From the NCBI GenBank assembly GCA_023145575.1, contig JAGLDN010000059.1:1-6069 (forward strand): a stretch of DNA of 6,069 bases. The letters are read 5' to 3'. Shown one piece after another: positions 1-6,065 of this stretch. Position 1 is the first letter of the stretch; every line of letters begins with the position of its first letter. The notes under the pieces were generated by a model, which saw nothing but the letters and a program-made list of their open reading frames with translations, ran no database searches and was not told the DNA's origin. Both the position numbers and the translations under genes were made by a program. This DNA is from Psychromonas sp. Its GTDB lineage: Bacteria > Pseudomonadota > Gammaproteobacteria > Enterobacterales > Psychromonadaceae.

Positions 1-2
1 TC

Positions 3-95
3 TCCCAGCAGGTGATTAACGCAGTTAATCACCGAGAGAGTAATTTTATGCCTAACTACTTGCCACAATTTGCCGATCTGACTTTGCAAAATTAA
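3..95 (+). CDS. Possible C-terminal fragment of an unidentified protein (cut by left edge)
   Basis: An open frame runs in from the left edge and ends at TAA 93-95. The 30 visible residues begin SQQVINAV and end in FADLTLQN. I do not recognise the family and see no motif. The stretch looks less AT-rich than the intergenic DNA to its right, which mildly favours coding. An internal ATG at 48-50 has a purine-rich GAGAG seven bases upstream, so a 15-residue peptide is an alternative reading. The frame converges on hupB, 34 bases away; in many gammaproteobacteria a ppiD gene on the same strand lies downstream of hupB instead. Thirty codons can stay open by chance, so this is a weak call. Confidence 0.3.
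   Translation, partial: SQQVINAVNHRESNFMPNYLPQFADLTLQN
11..33. repeat. Perfect 10-bp inverted repeat with 3-base loop
   Basis: GGTGATTAAC (11-20) and GTTAATCACC (24-33) are exact reverse complements around GCA. TCTC at 1-4 and GAGA at 34-37 could add four outer pairs with a six-base bulge on one side. Neither strand has a clear T-run straight after the stem, so it does not look like an ordinary intrinsic terminator. It may be an operator, a dispersed palindromic element, or a structure inside the end of the plus-strand gene. The repeat itself is certain; its role is unknown. Confidence 0.8.
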
Positions 96-100
96 GTAAC

Positions 101-116
101 ATAGGTATATAGGTAT
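101..116. repeat. Two tandem copies of an 8-bp unit
   Basis: ATAGGTAT occurs twice in direct succession (101-108 and 109-116), just beyond the hupB stop codon. No function is evident. It is probably a small slippage duplication in the non-coding spacer. Confidence 0.6.
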
Positions 117-129
117 AAAGAACGTTTAA

Positions 130-405
130 TTAAAAGTTTATTGCTTCTTTCAATAATTTACCTGCTTTAAAAGCAGGTACTTTTGCGGCTTTAATTTGGA
201 TTGGCACACCAGTTTGAGGATTTCGACCAACGCGTGCCGCGCGATCCTTCACTGAAAAAGCACCAAAACCGATAAGAGAAACATTCTCACCAGTAACTAA
301 TGATTTAGTTACTGATCCAATAAATGCATCTAGCGCTCGACCCGCTGAAGCTTTAGAAATATCTACGCTATCTGCGATGTTATCGATTAATTGACCTTTA
401 TTCAT
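130..405 (-). CDS. hupB: DNA-binding protein HU-beta
   Basis: A small basic histone-like protein that binds DNA with little sequence specificity as a dimer, bending and constraining it in the nucleoid. The 91 residues compare with 90 for E. coli HU-beta and match it throughout: MNKGQLID start, ISKASAGRALDAF helix (17-29), the GFGAF turn (46-50), and the DNA-binding arm with RNPQTG at 61-66, whose Pro63 is the intercalating proline of the family. The ending AAKVPAFKAGKLLKEAI (68-89) is also typical. The beta rather than alpha assignment rests on resemblance to HupB and on the location downstream of lon. The start at 405 is supported by a GGAG ribosome site at 413-416, seven bases upstream. The 202-base gap after lon makes a promoter of its own likely, though none is clear. 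No terminator was found downstream. Confidence 0.97.
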   Translation of the reverse strand: MNKGQLIDNIADSVDISKASAGRALDAFIGSVTKSLVTGENVSLIGFGAFSVKDRAARVGRNPQTGVPIQIKAAKVPAFKAGKLLKEAINF

Positions 406-496
406 TTTAACGCTCCAATTAAATTATTATTTGCTTATAAAGTTTAACCAATATAGTTAACCCAGCAACATTAATAGATTTTGTTTATATTAATTT

Positions 497-528
497 AAGA
501 TTATGCTAATTTAGCTTATTTTAATCTT
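497..528. repeat. AT-rich nested inverted repeat in the lon-hupB spacer
   Basis: AAGATTA (497-503) and TAATCTT (522-528) are complementary, and between them GCTAA-T-TTAGC (505-515) forms a second dyad. Together they could fold into a stem with an asymmetric internal loop on either strand. It lies about 90-110 bases upstream of the hupB start and 80-110 beyond the lon stop. It could be a weak 3' end for lon mRNA or a protein site for hupB, but there is no downstream T-run and AT-rich DNA makes such dyads by chance. Confidence 0.35.
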
Positions 529-607
529 TAGATTGCAAGATTACTTTGCTATAACAAATGGTGCAAGTGCCTTTATAAAAAAATGAGATAATACGCTTAC
601 TTTGTAT

Positions 608-2983
608 TCATTTTTTTTTGCTTTTTACTGAAAATCCTTTGATGCTATCTTGCAGTGCAATTTCAAGTACTTCATCAATCCAACGAACAGGACATATTTC
701 TAAATTATTTTTTATATTGTCTGGTATCTCTTCAAGATCTCGCTTATTTTCAGAAGGAATTAAAACCTTTTTTATTCCACCTCGCCGCGCAGCTAATAGC
801 TTTTCCTTAAGGCCTCCAATGGGTAACACCTCGCCACGTAAGGTGATTTCCCCTGTCATTGCAACATCTGCTTTGACAGGAATGCCCGTTAAACTTGAGA
901 TCAAAACGGTACACATTGCAGCCCCTGCACTTGGGCCATCTTTAGGCGTTGCTCCCTCGGGAACATGCACATGAATATCTCGTTTTTCATGAAAATCAGA
1001 ATTTATCCGAAGTTGTTCAGCCTTAGAGCGTACAACAGTCATCGCAGCCTGAATAGACTCCTGCATAACATCTCCCAAGCACCCAGTATAAGACAACTTG
1101 CCTTTTCCTGGCACAGATGTAGCTTCAATCGTAAGCAACTCACCCCCGACCTCTGTCCACGCTAAGCCCGTTACTTGCCCTACTTGATTTTCAAAATTCG
1201 CTTTTCCAAAATCAAAACGACGCACACCTAAGAAATCTTTTAAATTGTCAATATTAATGACTATTTTTTTTTGCTTGCTGTTGCTGTCAATAAGTATTTT
1301 CTTTACTACTTTACGACATATTTTTGATATTTCACGTTCAAGTCCACGTACACCAGCCTCTCTCGTATAATAACGAACAATGCCAATAACCGCGCTATCA
1401 TCAATCACGATTTCTCTTTTTTTAAGTCCATTACATTTGATCTGTTTATTGATAAGATGATTCTTTGCTATATTCATTTTTTCATCTTCAGTGTAACCAG
1501 ATAAACGTATTACCTCCATTCTATCGAGTAAGGGACCTGGAATATTCATTGAATTAGATGTTGCCACAAACATAACATCTGACAAATCATAATCTACTTC
1601 CAGATAGTGATCATTAAAACAATTATTTTGCTCTGGATCTAACACCTCGAGTAATGCAGATGCTGGATCGCCGCGCAAATCACACGCCATTTTATCGATT
1701 TCATCTAATAAAAATAATGGATTAGTGACACCTGCTTTAGTCATTTTTTGAATAATTTTACCAGGCATTGAGCCAATATATGTACGCCGATGTCCGCGTA
1801 TTTCAGCTTCATCACGCACACCGCCTAATGCGATACGAACATATTTACGCCCTGTTGAACGGGCAATTGATTGCCCAAGTGAAGTTTTACCAACACCTGG
1901 CGGTCCAACCAAACATAAAATAGGTCCTTTTAACTTTTTAATACGCGTTTGTACGGCTAAATATTCCAAAATGCGCTCTTTTACCTTCTCAAGACCAAAA
2001 TGATCGATATTTAATATTTCTTCTGCTTTAGTAATAGTGTTCTTAATCGAAGAACGCTTTTTCCAAGGTACATTGACTAAATTTTCTATATAAGTTCTTA
2101 TCACGCTTGCTTCTGCAGACATAGCCGACATCATTTTTAATTTCTTAAACTCTGTCATTGCCTTCTCTAGCGCCTCTGTTGACATCCCTGCCTTTTGGAT
2201 CTTGGTTTCTAAAACTTCATTTTCATTTGGATTAACTTCAGTGTCATTTAATTCTTTTTGAATTGCCTTAATTTGCTCGTTAAGATAATACTCTCGCTGA
2301 CTTCGTTCCATTTTTTTTTTAACGCGGCTTCTTATTCTTTTTTCAACATTAAAAATGTCTTGTTCGCTTTCCATCATGCCCATCAAAAACTCAAACCGCT
2401 CTGTAATTGAAGTTAACTCTAGCGCGGATTGTTTATCATCTATATTTAATGGTAAGTGTGCGGCAATAGTGTCTGCTAAACGTTCTGGATCATCAATCCC
2501 ATTGACAGAAGAAAGAACTTCTGGCGGAATTTTTTTATTTGACTTAATATAAGTTTCAAATAATGACAGCACACTCCTGATTAACGCATCCTCCTCATCT
2601 GGAGCAACATCTTCACTTTTAAGCAATTTAATACGCGCAAAAAAATACTCTTCATTTGGAATGTTTTTAGTTAACTCCGCACGTTGCACACCTTCGACGA
2701 GTACTTTTACTGTACCATCGGGTAATTTTAATAGTTGCAGGATATTTGCAACCGTTCCTATCTTGTACAGATCTTCAATTTTAGGATCTTCGAGCGACGA
2801 TTCGGTTTGTGCTATTAAAAAAACCTTCTTGTTTTGTTCCATCGCAGCTTCTAAACAATAGATAGATTTTTTACGACCGACAAAAAGTGGGATAACCATA
2901 TGAGGATAAACAACCACATCACGTAAAGGTAAGACTGGAAGTGATAAATTCAATTCCGATTCAGCTTTAATTTCAATTTTCAT
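608..2983 (-). CDS. lon: ATP-dependent Lon protease (LonA type)
   Basis: A cytoplasmic hexameric AAA+ serine protease that unfolds and degrades misfolded proteins and specific regulators. Length is 791 residues against 784 in E. coli. Domains in order: N-terminal substrate-recognition domain, beginning LPVLPLRDVVVYPHM (15-29); a charged helical region (about 205-300); AAA+ module with Walker A GPPGVGKT (360-367), Walker B LFLLDEID (423-430), sensor-1 Asn477, probable arginine finger Arg488 and sensor-2 GVRGLER (544-550); then the protease domain with catalytic Ser685 in PKDGPSAGAA and Lys728 in GGLKEKLL, the Ser-Lys dyad. No membrane segment is seen, so this is not LonB. Start at 2983 has AGGA at 2989-2992, five bases upstream. 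The last three codons are a run of nine A giving a KSKKK tail. It sits between clpX and hupB, the usual gammaproteobacterial place. No sigma-32-like CTTGAA/CCCCAT pair was seen upstream. Confidence 0.98.
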   Translation of the reverse strand: MKIEIKAESELNLSLPVLPLRDVVVYPHMVIPLFVGRKKSIYCLEAAMEQNKKVFLIAQTESSLEDPKIEDLYKIGTVANILQLLKLPDGTVKVLVEGVQRAELTKNIPNEEYFFARIKLLKSEDVAPDEEDALIRSVLSLFETYIKSNKKIPPEVLSSVNGIDDPERLADTIAAHLPLNIDDKQSALELTSITERFEFLMGMMESEQDIFNVEKRIRSRVKKKMERSQREYYLNEQIKAIQKELNDTEVNPNENEVLETKIQKAGMSTEALEKAMTEFKKLKMMSAMSAEASVIRTYIENLVNVPWKKRSSIKNTITKAEEILNIDHFGLEKVKERILEYLAVQTRIKKLKGPILCLVGPPGVGKTSLGQSIARSTGRKYVRIALGGVRDEAEIRGHRRTYIGSMPGKIIQKMTKAGVTNPLFLLDEIDKMACDLRGDPASALLEVLDPEQNNCFNDHYLEVDYDLSDVMFVATSNSMNIPGPLLDRMEVIRLSGYTEDEKMNIAKNHLINKQIKCNGLKKREIVIDDSAVIGIVRYYTREAGVRGLEREISKICRKVVKKILIDSNSKQKKIVINIDNLKDFLGVRRFDFGKANFENQVGQVTGLAWTEVGGELLTIEATSVPGKGKLSYTGCLGDVMQESIQAAMTVVRSKAEQLRINSDFHEKRDIHVHVPEGATPKDGPSAGAAMCTVLISSLTGIPVKADVAMTGEITLRGEVLPIGGLKEKLLAARRGGIKKVLIPSENKRDLEEIPDNIKNNLEICPVRWIDEVLEIALQDSIKGFSVKSKKK

Positions 2984-3014
2984 AAAATTCCTAGGAATAA
3001 TAAGTAAGCAGTTT

Positions 3015-3037
3015 ATTTAAAATTAATCATTTTAAAT
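3015..3037. repeat. Perfect 9-bp AT-only inverted repeat upstream of lon
   Basis: ATTTAAAAT (3015-3023) and ATTTTAAAT (3029-3037) are exact reverse complements around TAATC. The dyad covers the -10 and most of the spacer of the candidate lon promoter, which is where a repressor site would lie. Because both arms contain only A and T, chance is a real alternative. Confidence 0.5.
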
Positions 3038-3045
3038 TTTATCAA
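3016..3045 (-). promoter_or_regulatory. Candidate vegetative promoter for lon
   Basis: On the minus strand TTGATA (3045-3040, five of six matches to TTGACA) is followed after 18 bases by TTTAAA (3021-3016, four of six to TATAAT). Transcription would start near 3009 and leave a leader of about 25 bases holding the AGGA site. The -10 match is weak and the region is very AT-rich, so this is only the best candidate by eye. Confidence 0.3.
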
Positions 3046-3436
3046 CCACTGGCAAGAAGAACGAGTAAACAAAAGGATAATACACTCATAACTATTTGAT
3101 GTATAATAAAATATTAAGAAATCTGATTGCGAATTTAATTTAGTACAACAGATCTATAGATAGCTTAACTGAATATAACATATCAAAAAAATAATAAGGT
3201 AAGCTCTGTTTGAAAGTACTGAAAATATATACACATTATTTTTCTAGATGAAACATCAGTACATTGCTAGCTAAATATCATTGAGGCATTAAGTAGCGCC
3301 TGCAAGGTACATTGTGCCAATATACTTGACATAAAATTGTCTTTCCGATCACAGTTTCAATTGATATAAAAGGTGAGCAATACTGCTTCGCAACACTCAA
3401 TAAGGACGTTCCCATAAAGGGATAAACTTTCTCAAC

Positions 3437-4720
3437 CTATTCTGATGAAACGCGTTTTATTTTAGCTTCGGTATAAATTAATAAAGGCTCTTCTTCACCT
3501 AAAATAACTTTTTTATTGATGACAACTTTGCTAATATTTTCACTAGATGGCAAGTCATACATTGAGTCAAGTAAAATAGATTCAACAATTGAACGTAACC
3601 CTCGCGCACCACTTTTGCGTTTCATAGCTTTTTGTGCTATCGCAACAAGCGCTTGCTTTCTAAACTCCAACTCAACATTTTCAAAATTAAAAAGGGCTAT
3701 ATATTGTTTTGTAATTGCATTTTTAGGGATCGTTAATATATCAATGAGCGCATTTTCATCGAGTTCTCTCAGTATTGCAACAACGGGTAAACGTCCAATA
3801 AATTCAGGAATTAATCCATATTTACTAAGATCTTGTGGCTCTACTTTGTCTAATGTTTCATTAAAAGAAGAATGGTCATCATTATTTTTAACGGTCGCAC
3901 CAAAACCAATACCCGTGCCAATTTCAAGACGCTGTTCAATAATTGAAACCAAACCAGAAAACGCACCACCACAAATAAAGAGTATTTTTGACGTATCCAC
4001 TTGAATCATTTCTTGATTTGGATGTTTACGACCGCCCTGTGGAGGTATAGAAGCAATCGTTCCTTCAATAAGCTTCAATAGTGCTTGTTGCACCCCTTCT
4101 CCTGATACATCTCGCGTTATTGATAGATTCTCAGATTTACGCGTGATTTTATCAATTTCATCAATGTAAATAATACCATTTTCTGCTTTTTTTGGATCGT
4201 AATCGCATTTTTGAAGCAGTTTTTGAATAATATTTTCAACATCTTCACCAACATAACCCGCTTCGGTTAATGTCGTGGCATCTGCCATTGCAAATGGAAC
4301 ATTTAGCATGCGAGCCATGGTTTGTGCAAGTAACGTTTTACCACTTCCCGTTGGGCCTATCAATAAAATATTACTTTTATTTAATTCAACACCATCAGCA
4401 ACATTACCATATTTCAAGCGTTTATAATGATTGTAAACAGCAACCGACAATACTTTTTTAGCAACATTCTGTCCAATAACATACTCATCTAAATTCATAC
4501 GTATATCATGCGGTGTTGGCAGTTTTTTATTGACGATATCTTCCTCTACGTTATCATTATCATTATCATTTTCGACATCGTCTTTGATAATGTCATCACA
4601 TAATTCAACACATTCATTACAGATATAAACTTCAGGACCTGCTATTAATTTTTTTACCTCATGCTGGCTCTTACTACAAAAAGAACAATAAAGTAGATTT
4701 TCGTTATCTTTATCAGACAT
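3437..4720 (-). CDS. clpX: ClpX, ATP-dependent unfoldase subunit of ClpXP
   Basis: A hexameric cytoplasmic AAA+ unfoldase that recognises tagged or specific substrates, unfolds them and feeds them to ClpP. The 427 residues match the family length (E. coli 424). An N-terminal C4 zinc domain has Cys12, Cys15, Cys34 and Cys37. The AAA+ core has Walker A GPTGSGKT (122-129), pore loop GYVG (155-158), Walker B IIYIDEID (183-190), RKH loop (231-233), arginine finger Arg310 in EFIGR and sensor-2 GARGLR (371-376). The IGF ClpP-docking loop is present (271-273), so a ClpP partner is expected, yet clpP is not directly upstream. The linker between zinc and AAA+ domains is acidic and about six residues longer than in E. 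coli, with an Asn-Asp repeat at 51-57. The start at 4720 has AAGGA at 4727-4731, six bases upstream within an A-rich tract. The stop is TAG; no strong terminator follows. Confidence 0.98.
   Translation of the reverse strand: MSDKDNENLLYCSFCSKSQHEVKKLIAGPEVYICNECVELCDDIIKDDVENDNDNDNVEEDIVNKKLPTPHDIRMNLDEYVIGQNVAKKVLSVAVYNHYKRLKYGNVADGVELNKSNILLIGPTGSGKTLLAQTMARMLNVPFAMADATTLTEAGYVGEDVENIIQKLLQKCDYDPKKAENGIIYIDEIDKITRKSENLSITRDVSGEGVQQALLKLIEGTIASIPPQGGRKHPNQEMIQVDTSKILFICGGAFSGLVSIIEQRLEIGTGIGFGATVKNNDDHSSFNETLDKVEPQDLSKYGLIPEFIGRLPVVAILRELDENALIDILTIPKNAITKQYIALFNFENVELEFRKQALVAIAQKAMKRKSGARGLRSIVESILLDSMYDLPSSENISKVVINKKVILGEEEPLLIYTEAKIKRVSSE
4550..4570 (-). repeat. In-frame hexanucleotide repeat in the clpX linker
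   Basis: On the coding strand AAT-GAT is repeated three times followed by AAC, encoding NDNDNDN at ClpX residues 51-57. It lies in the flexible linker between the zinc domain and the AAA+ core, where length changes are tolerated. A six-base unit keeps the frame when copies are gained or lost. Confidence 0.85.
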
Positions 4721-4737
4721 TTTTTTTCCTTTTTTTG

Positions 4738-4759
4738 TTATCGATACAATTATCGATAA
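4738..4759. repeat. Perfect 9-bp dyad beside the clpX ribosome site
   Basis: TTATCGATA (4738-4746) and TATCGATAA (4751-4759) are exact reverse complements around CAAT, and each arm contains the palindrome ATCGAT. In the clpX mRNA this would be a nine-pair hairpin with a four-base loop ending six bases before the AAGGA site. As DNA it could be an operator. It could act on translation or transcription; which one is not decided by the sequence. Confidence 0.75.
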
Positions 4760-4770
4760 TAAACATATGA

Positions 4771-4788
4771 CTAAGAATACATACTTAG
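4771..4788. repeat. Imperfect 18-base palindrome upstream of clpX
   Basis: CTAAGAATACATACTTAG reads the same on both strands except for one mismatched pair (4776/4783), giving eight of nine complementary positions. It lies 50-70 bases upstream of the clpX start, a usual position for a regulator site. No known consensus was recognised. Confidence 0.5.
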
Positions 4789-4810
4789 AACCAAGTTACT
4801 ATGTGCATTA

Positions 4811-4870
4811 ATATGGATATAGATATGGACATGAATATGGATATAGATATGGATATGGATATGGATATGG
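4811..4870. repeat. Ten-unit ATATGG hexanucleotide microsatellite
   Basis: Ten consecutive six-base units run without a break. Seven are exact ATATGG, two are ATATAG (units 2 and 6) and one is ACATGA (unit 4). Units 1-3 and 5-7 are identical, so a longer 24-base duplication is nested in the array. The four exact copies at the end suggest recent slippage. The array lies 90-150 bases upstream of the clpX start. It also falls inside a 31-codon plus-strand frame (4801-4896) of alternating Met-Asp/Ile-Asp codons, which has no ribosome site and is probably not a gene. Confidence 0.95.
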
Positions 4871-5035
4871 ACTTAAATATCAATCATAAATGTTAGGCAT
4901 AAAAATAAATTACTTCACGATGTAAATTGCTACATTCAGCGTAATTAAATAGATAAATCATATTACAGTAAAATTAAATTTAATTCCTTTATTACTGTTT
5001 AAATAGATCAACATTATTAAGAATTTATTAAAGGC

Positions 5036-5048
5036 ATATTCAACCACC
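5036..5048. repeat. Probable terminal inverted repeat, transposase 3' side
   Basis: ATATTCAACCACC lies 14 bases beyond the final stop of the transposase remnant and is an imperfect inverted match to 6054-6065. The IR may extend on to about 5056. Confidence 0.5.
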
Positions 5049-5061
5049 AAATGCATAATCC

Positions 5062-6037
5062 TCATGCCGCTTGTGCTAGCATATGTTTCATAATTATTTC
5101 AAATAGTATTTGGTATAATATCACTTTTCTTTGCCTATTATTTAGTTGAATAAAATTGCTACGAACAGCTTCATTGTGGAACAGTTTAAAATCAGTTGAT
5201 TTAGACCAATATTGTCAAAACAGTCCATTGGTATTTTCATTCAACCCTAGCTGCCATGAACGATATGGATCTGCAAAAAATAATCACATTCCAGTTTTTT
5301 CGACACCTCTTTATGATAAGAAAATTCTTTACCATTGTCTGCTGTGATTGTTAAAATTAAATTCTTAAATAGTGCTAATAATTCAATCGTTGCATCGTTA
5401 ACTGTTCCTGCTGATTTATCGAAAATGCGCTTAGTTACAGTGTGACGAGTGAGTCGCTCAACTATATCTAAGCAAGGCGACAATCTGGCCTTTACATTAT
5501 ACCTAAATCTATCTCCCAATCACCACTCAAGTACGCTCAATAACAATCTATAGACGCTCTTCTATACCTACTAGATCCTTTATTTACCAGCGCTCAACCT
5601 ACTTTTTTTTGATCTGCAAGTAGATAACCTCACTTTTCTGCGCAAGAATTTGTAGAGCTCCCTACCTTGCTTTTTACCTTCCCAAACGAACTTATAGATT
5701 GTTTCATGGCTAACTTTAATGGGCTTTTCAATATCACTCTTAAATCGCGCAGTTATTTGCTCAGGCATCCATTTTTCTTTAAGTTGTGATGTAATCTATT
5801 TAATCGTTTCAATCGTCATAACGCGATAGGAAACAGCTCTTGTTCGCATTTTAATTGCTTTTCTATTTGCCTAAATAGCACGATAACCTCGCTTGCCAAT
5901 ATTGCGTTTCAACGCTTGTGAAATCAAAAATTGATGCACACCAAGTTGCTTGGCTATTTTGGTTTGATTTATTGTGCTTTTATTAAGTGCGTAAAGTTTG
6001 ATCTCAGAGCCTCAGTCATTTGTTTATGTTTTTTCAT
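5062..6037 (-). pseudogene. IS30-family transposase, multiply frameshifted and interrupted
   Basis: Reading across frames from ATG 6037 to TGA 5062-5064 rebuilds a transposase of about 325 residues, normal for the family. In order: MKKHKQMTEAL (6037 to about 6006); after a shift, EIKLYALN and the helix-turn-helix IAKQLGVHQFLISQALKRN, then MPEQI and SHETIYKFVW (to TAA 5580-5582); after a second shift KDLVGIEER; then GDWEIDLGI with the first catalytic Asp (5507-5509); then IVERLTRHTVTKRIFDKSA and ITADNGKEF with the second Asp (5337-5339); finally, after a shift at the six-A run 5275-5280, ADPYRSWQLGLNENTNGL with the catalytic Glu (5236-5238). Internal stops lie at 5871-5873, 5796-5798, 5548-5550, 5527-5529 and 5215-5217. 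With roughly five frameshifts as well, no active enzyme can be made. Two longer surviving pieces (5580-5768 and 5247-5519) are fragments, not separate genes. Confidence 0.93.
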
Positions 6038-6053
6038 CTTTTGTCACAGGAAA

Positions 6054-6065
6054 GATAGTGAATAT
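6054..6065. repeat. Probable terminal inverted repeat, transposase 5' side
   Basis: GATAGTGAATAT lies 16 bases upstream of the transposase ATG at 6037 and is the imperfect inverted partner of 5036-5048. The IS edge may lie a few bases further right, at or past the window end. Confidence 0.45.

Larger units (their letters stand above)
2984..3436. other. 453-base intergenic region between clpX and lon
   Basis: No reading frame with recognisable protein features was found here. The region contains the lon ribosome site, a candidate promoter and an AT-only dyad close to lon. Near the clpX end (roughly 3375-3400) the minus-strand RNA could form an imperfect hairpin around TGC-GAA-GCA, with three G-U pairs but no T-run, so it is not a convincing clpX terminator. 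The segment 3280-3400 looks less AT-rich than the rest and holds short dyads such as GGTAC-ATT-GTGCC (3306-3318, one wobble pair). The gap seems longer than in E. coli, where it is on the order of 200 bases as I remember it. A small RNA or a decayed gene cannot be excluded. Confidence 0.5.
4721..5035. other. Intergenic region between clpX and the IS30 remnant
   Basis: No gene is supported here. It holds the clpX ribosome site, two dyads (4738-4759 and 4771-4788), the hexanucleotide repeat 4811-4870, and a nested AT-rich dyad: ACAGTAA (4965-4971) pairing with TTACTGT (4992-4998), enclosing a 14-base palindrome AATTAAATTTAATT (4972-4985). For clpX, a minus-strand TTTACT (4972-4967) and TTTAAT (4949-4944) pair with 17-base spacing is a possible promoter that would put the repeat in a leader of about 215 bases. 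TATTAT just upstream of the first dyad is another possible -10 without a good -35. Neither is strong. Confidence 0.5.
5036..6065 (-). mobile_element. Decayed IS30-family insertion sequence
   Basis: The element is defined by a full-length but broken IS30-type transposase on the minus strand and by two matching ends. The low end reads ATATTCAACCACC (5036-5048), and the reverse complement of 6054-6065 reads ATATTCACTATC; these agree at 10 of 12 positions with one gap. The resulting length of about 1030 bases suits this family. The outer boundaries are uncertain by a few bases, and the high end lies almost at the window edge, so a target duplication cannot be checked. It stands in the place upstream of clpX where clpP is normally found. 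Confidence 0.8.

Noticed and set aside
577..608. Possible lon terminator: AATAC/GTATT stem (590-594, 604-608) followed by a seven-T run on the minus strand
   Set aside because: The stem has only five mostly A-T pairs with a nine-base loop, overlaps the lon stop codon, and is separated from the T-run by six bases.
618..1165. Open plus-strand frames across the 3' part of lon
   Set aside because: They lie antisense to the conserved Lon protease domain, show no protein features, and are shadows of the strong lon coding frame.
3326..3366. TTGACA on the plus strand followed by a TATAAA-like stretch
   Set aside because: The two are about 30 bases apart, far beyond the usual 16-18, and no plus-strand gene follows.
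3516..4004. A 162-codon plus-strand open frame inside clpX
   Set aside because: It is antisense to the conserved ClpX AAA+ core and has no recognisable motif; the clpX frame explains the region fully.
4801..4896. A 31-codon plus-strand frame of alternating Met-Asp/Ile-Asp residues
   Set aside because: It is created by the six-base repeat, which cannot produce stops in this frame, and it has no ribosome binding site.
5156..5347. A 63-codon plus-strand open frame over the IS30 remnant
   Set aside because: It is antisense to the recognisable transposase end with the LNENTNGL motif and shows nothing protein-like of its own.
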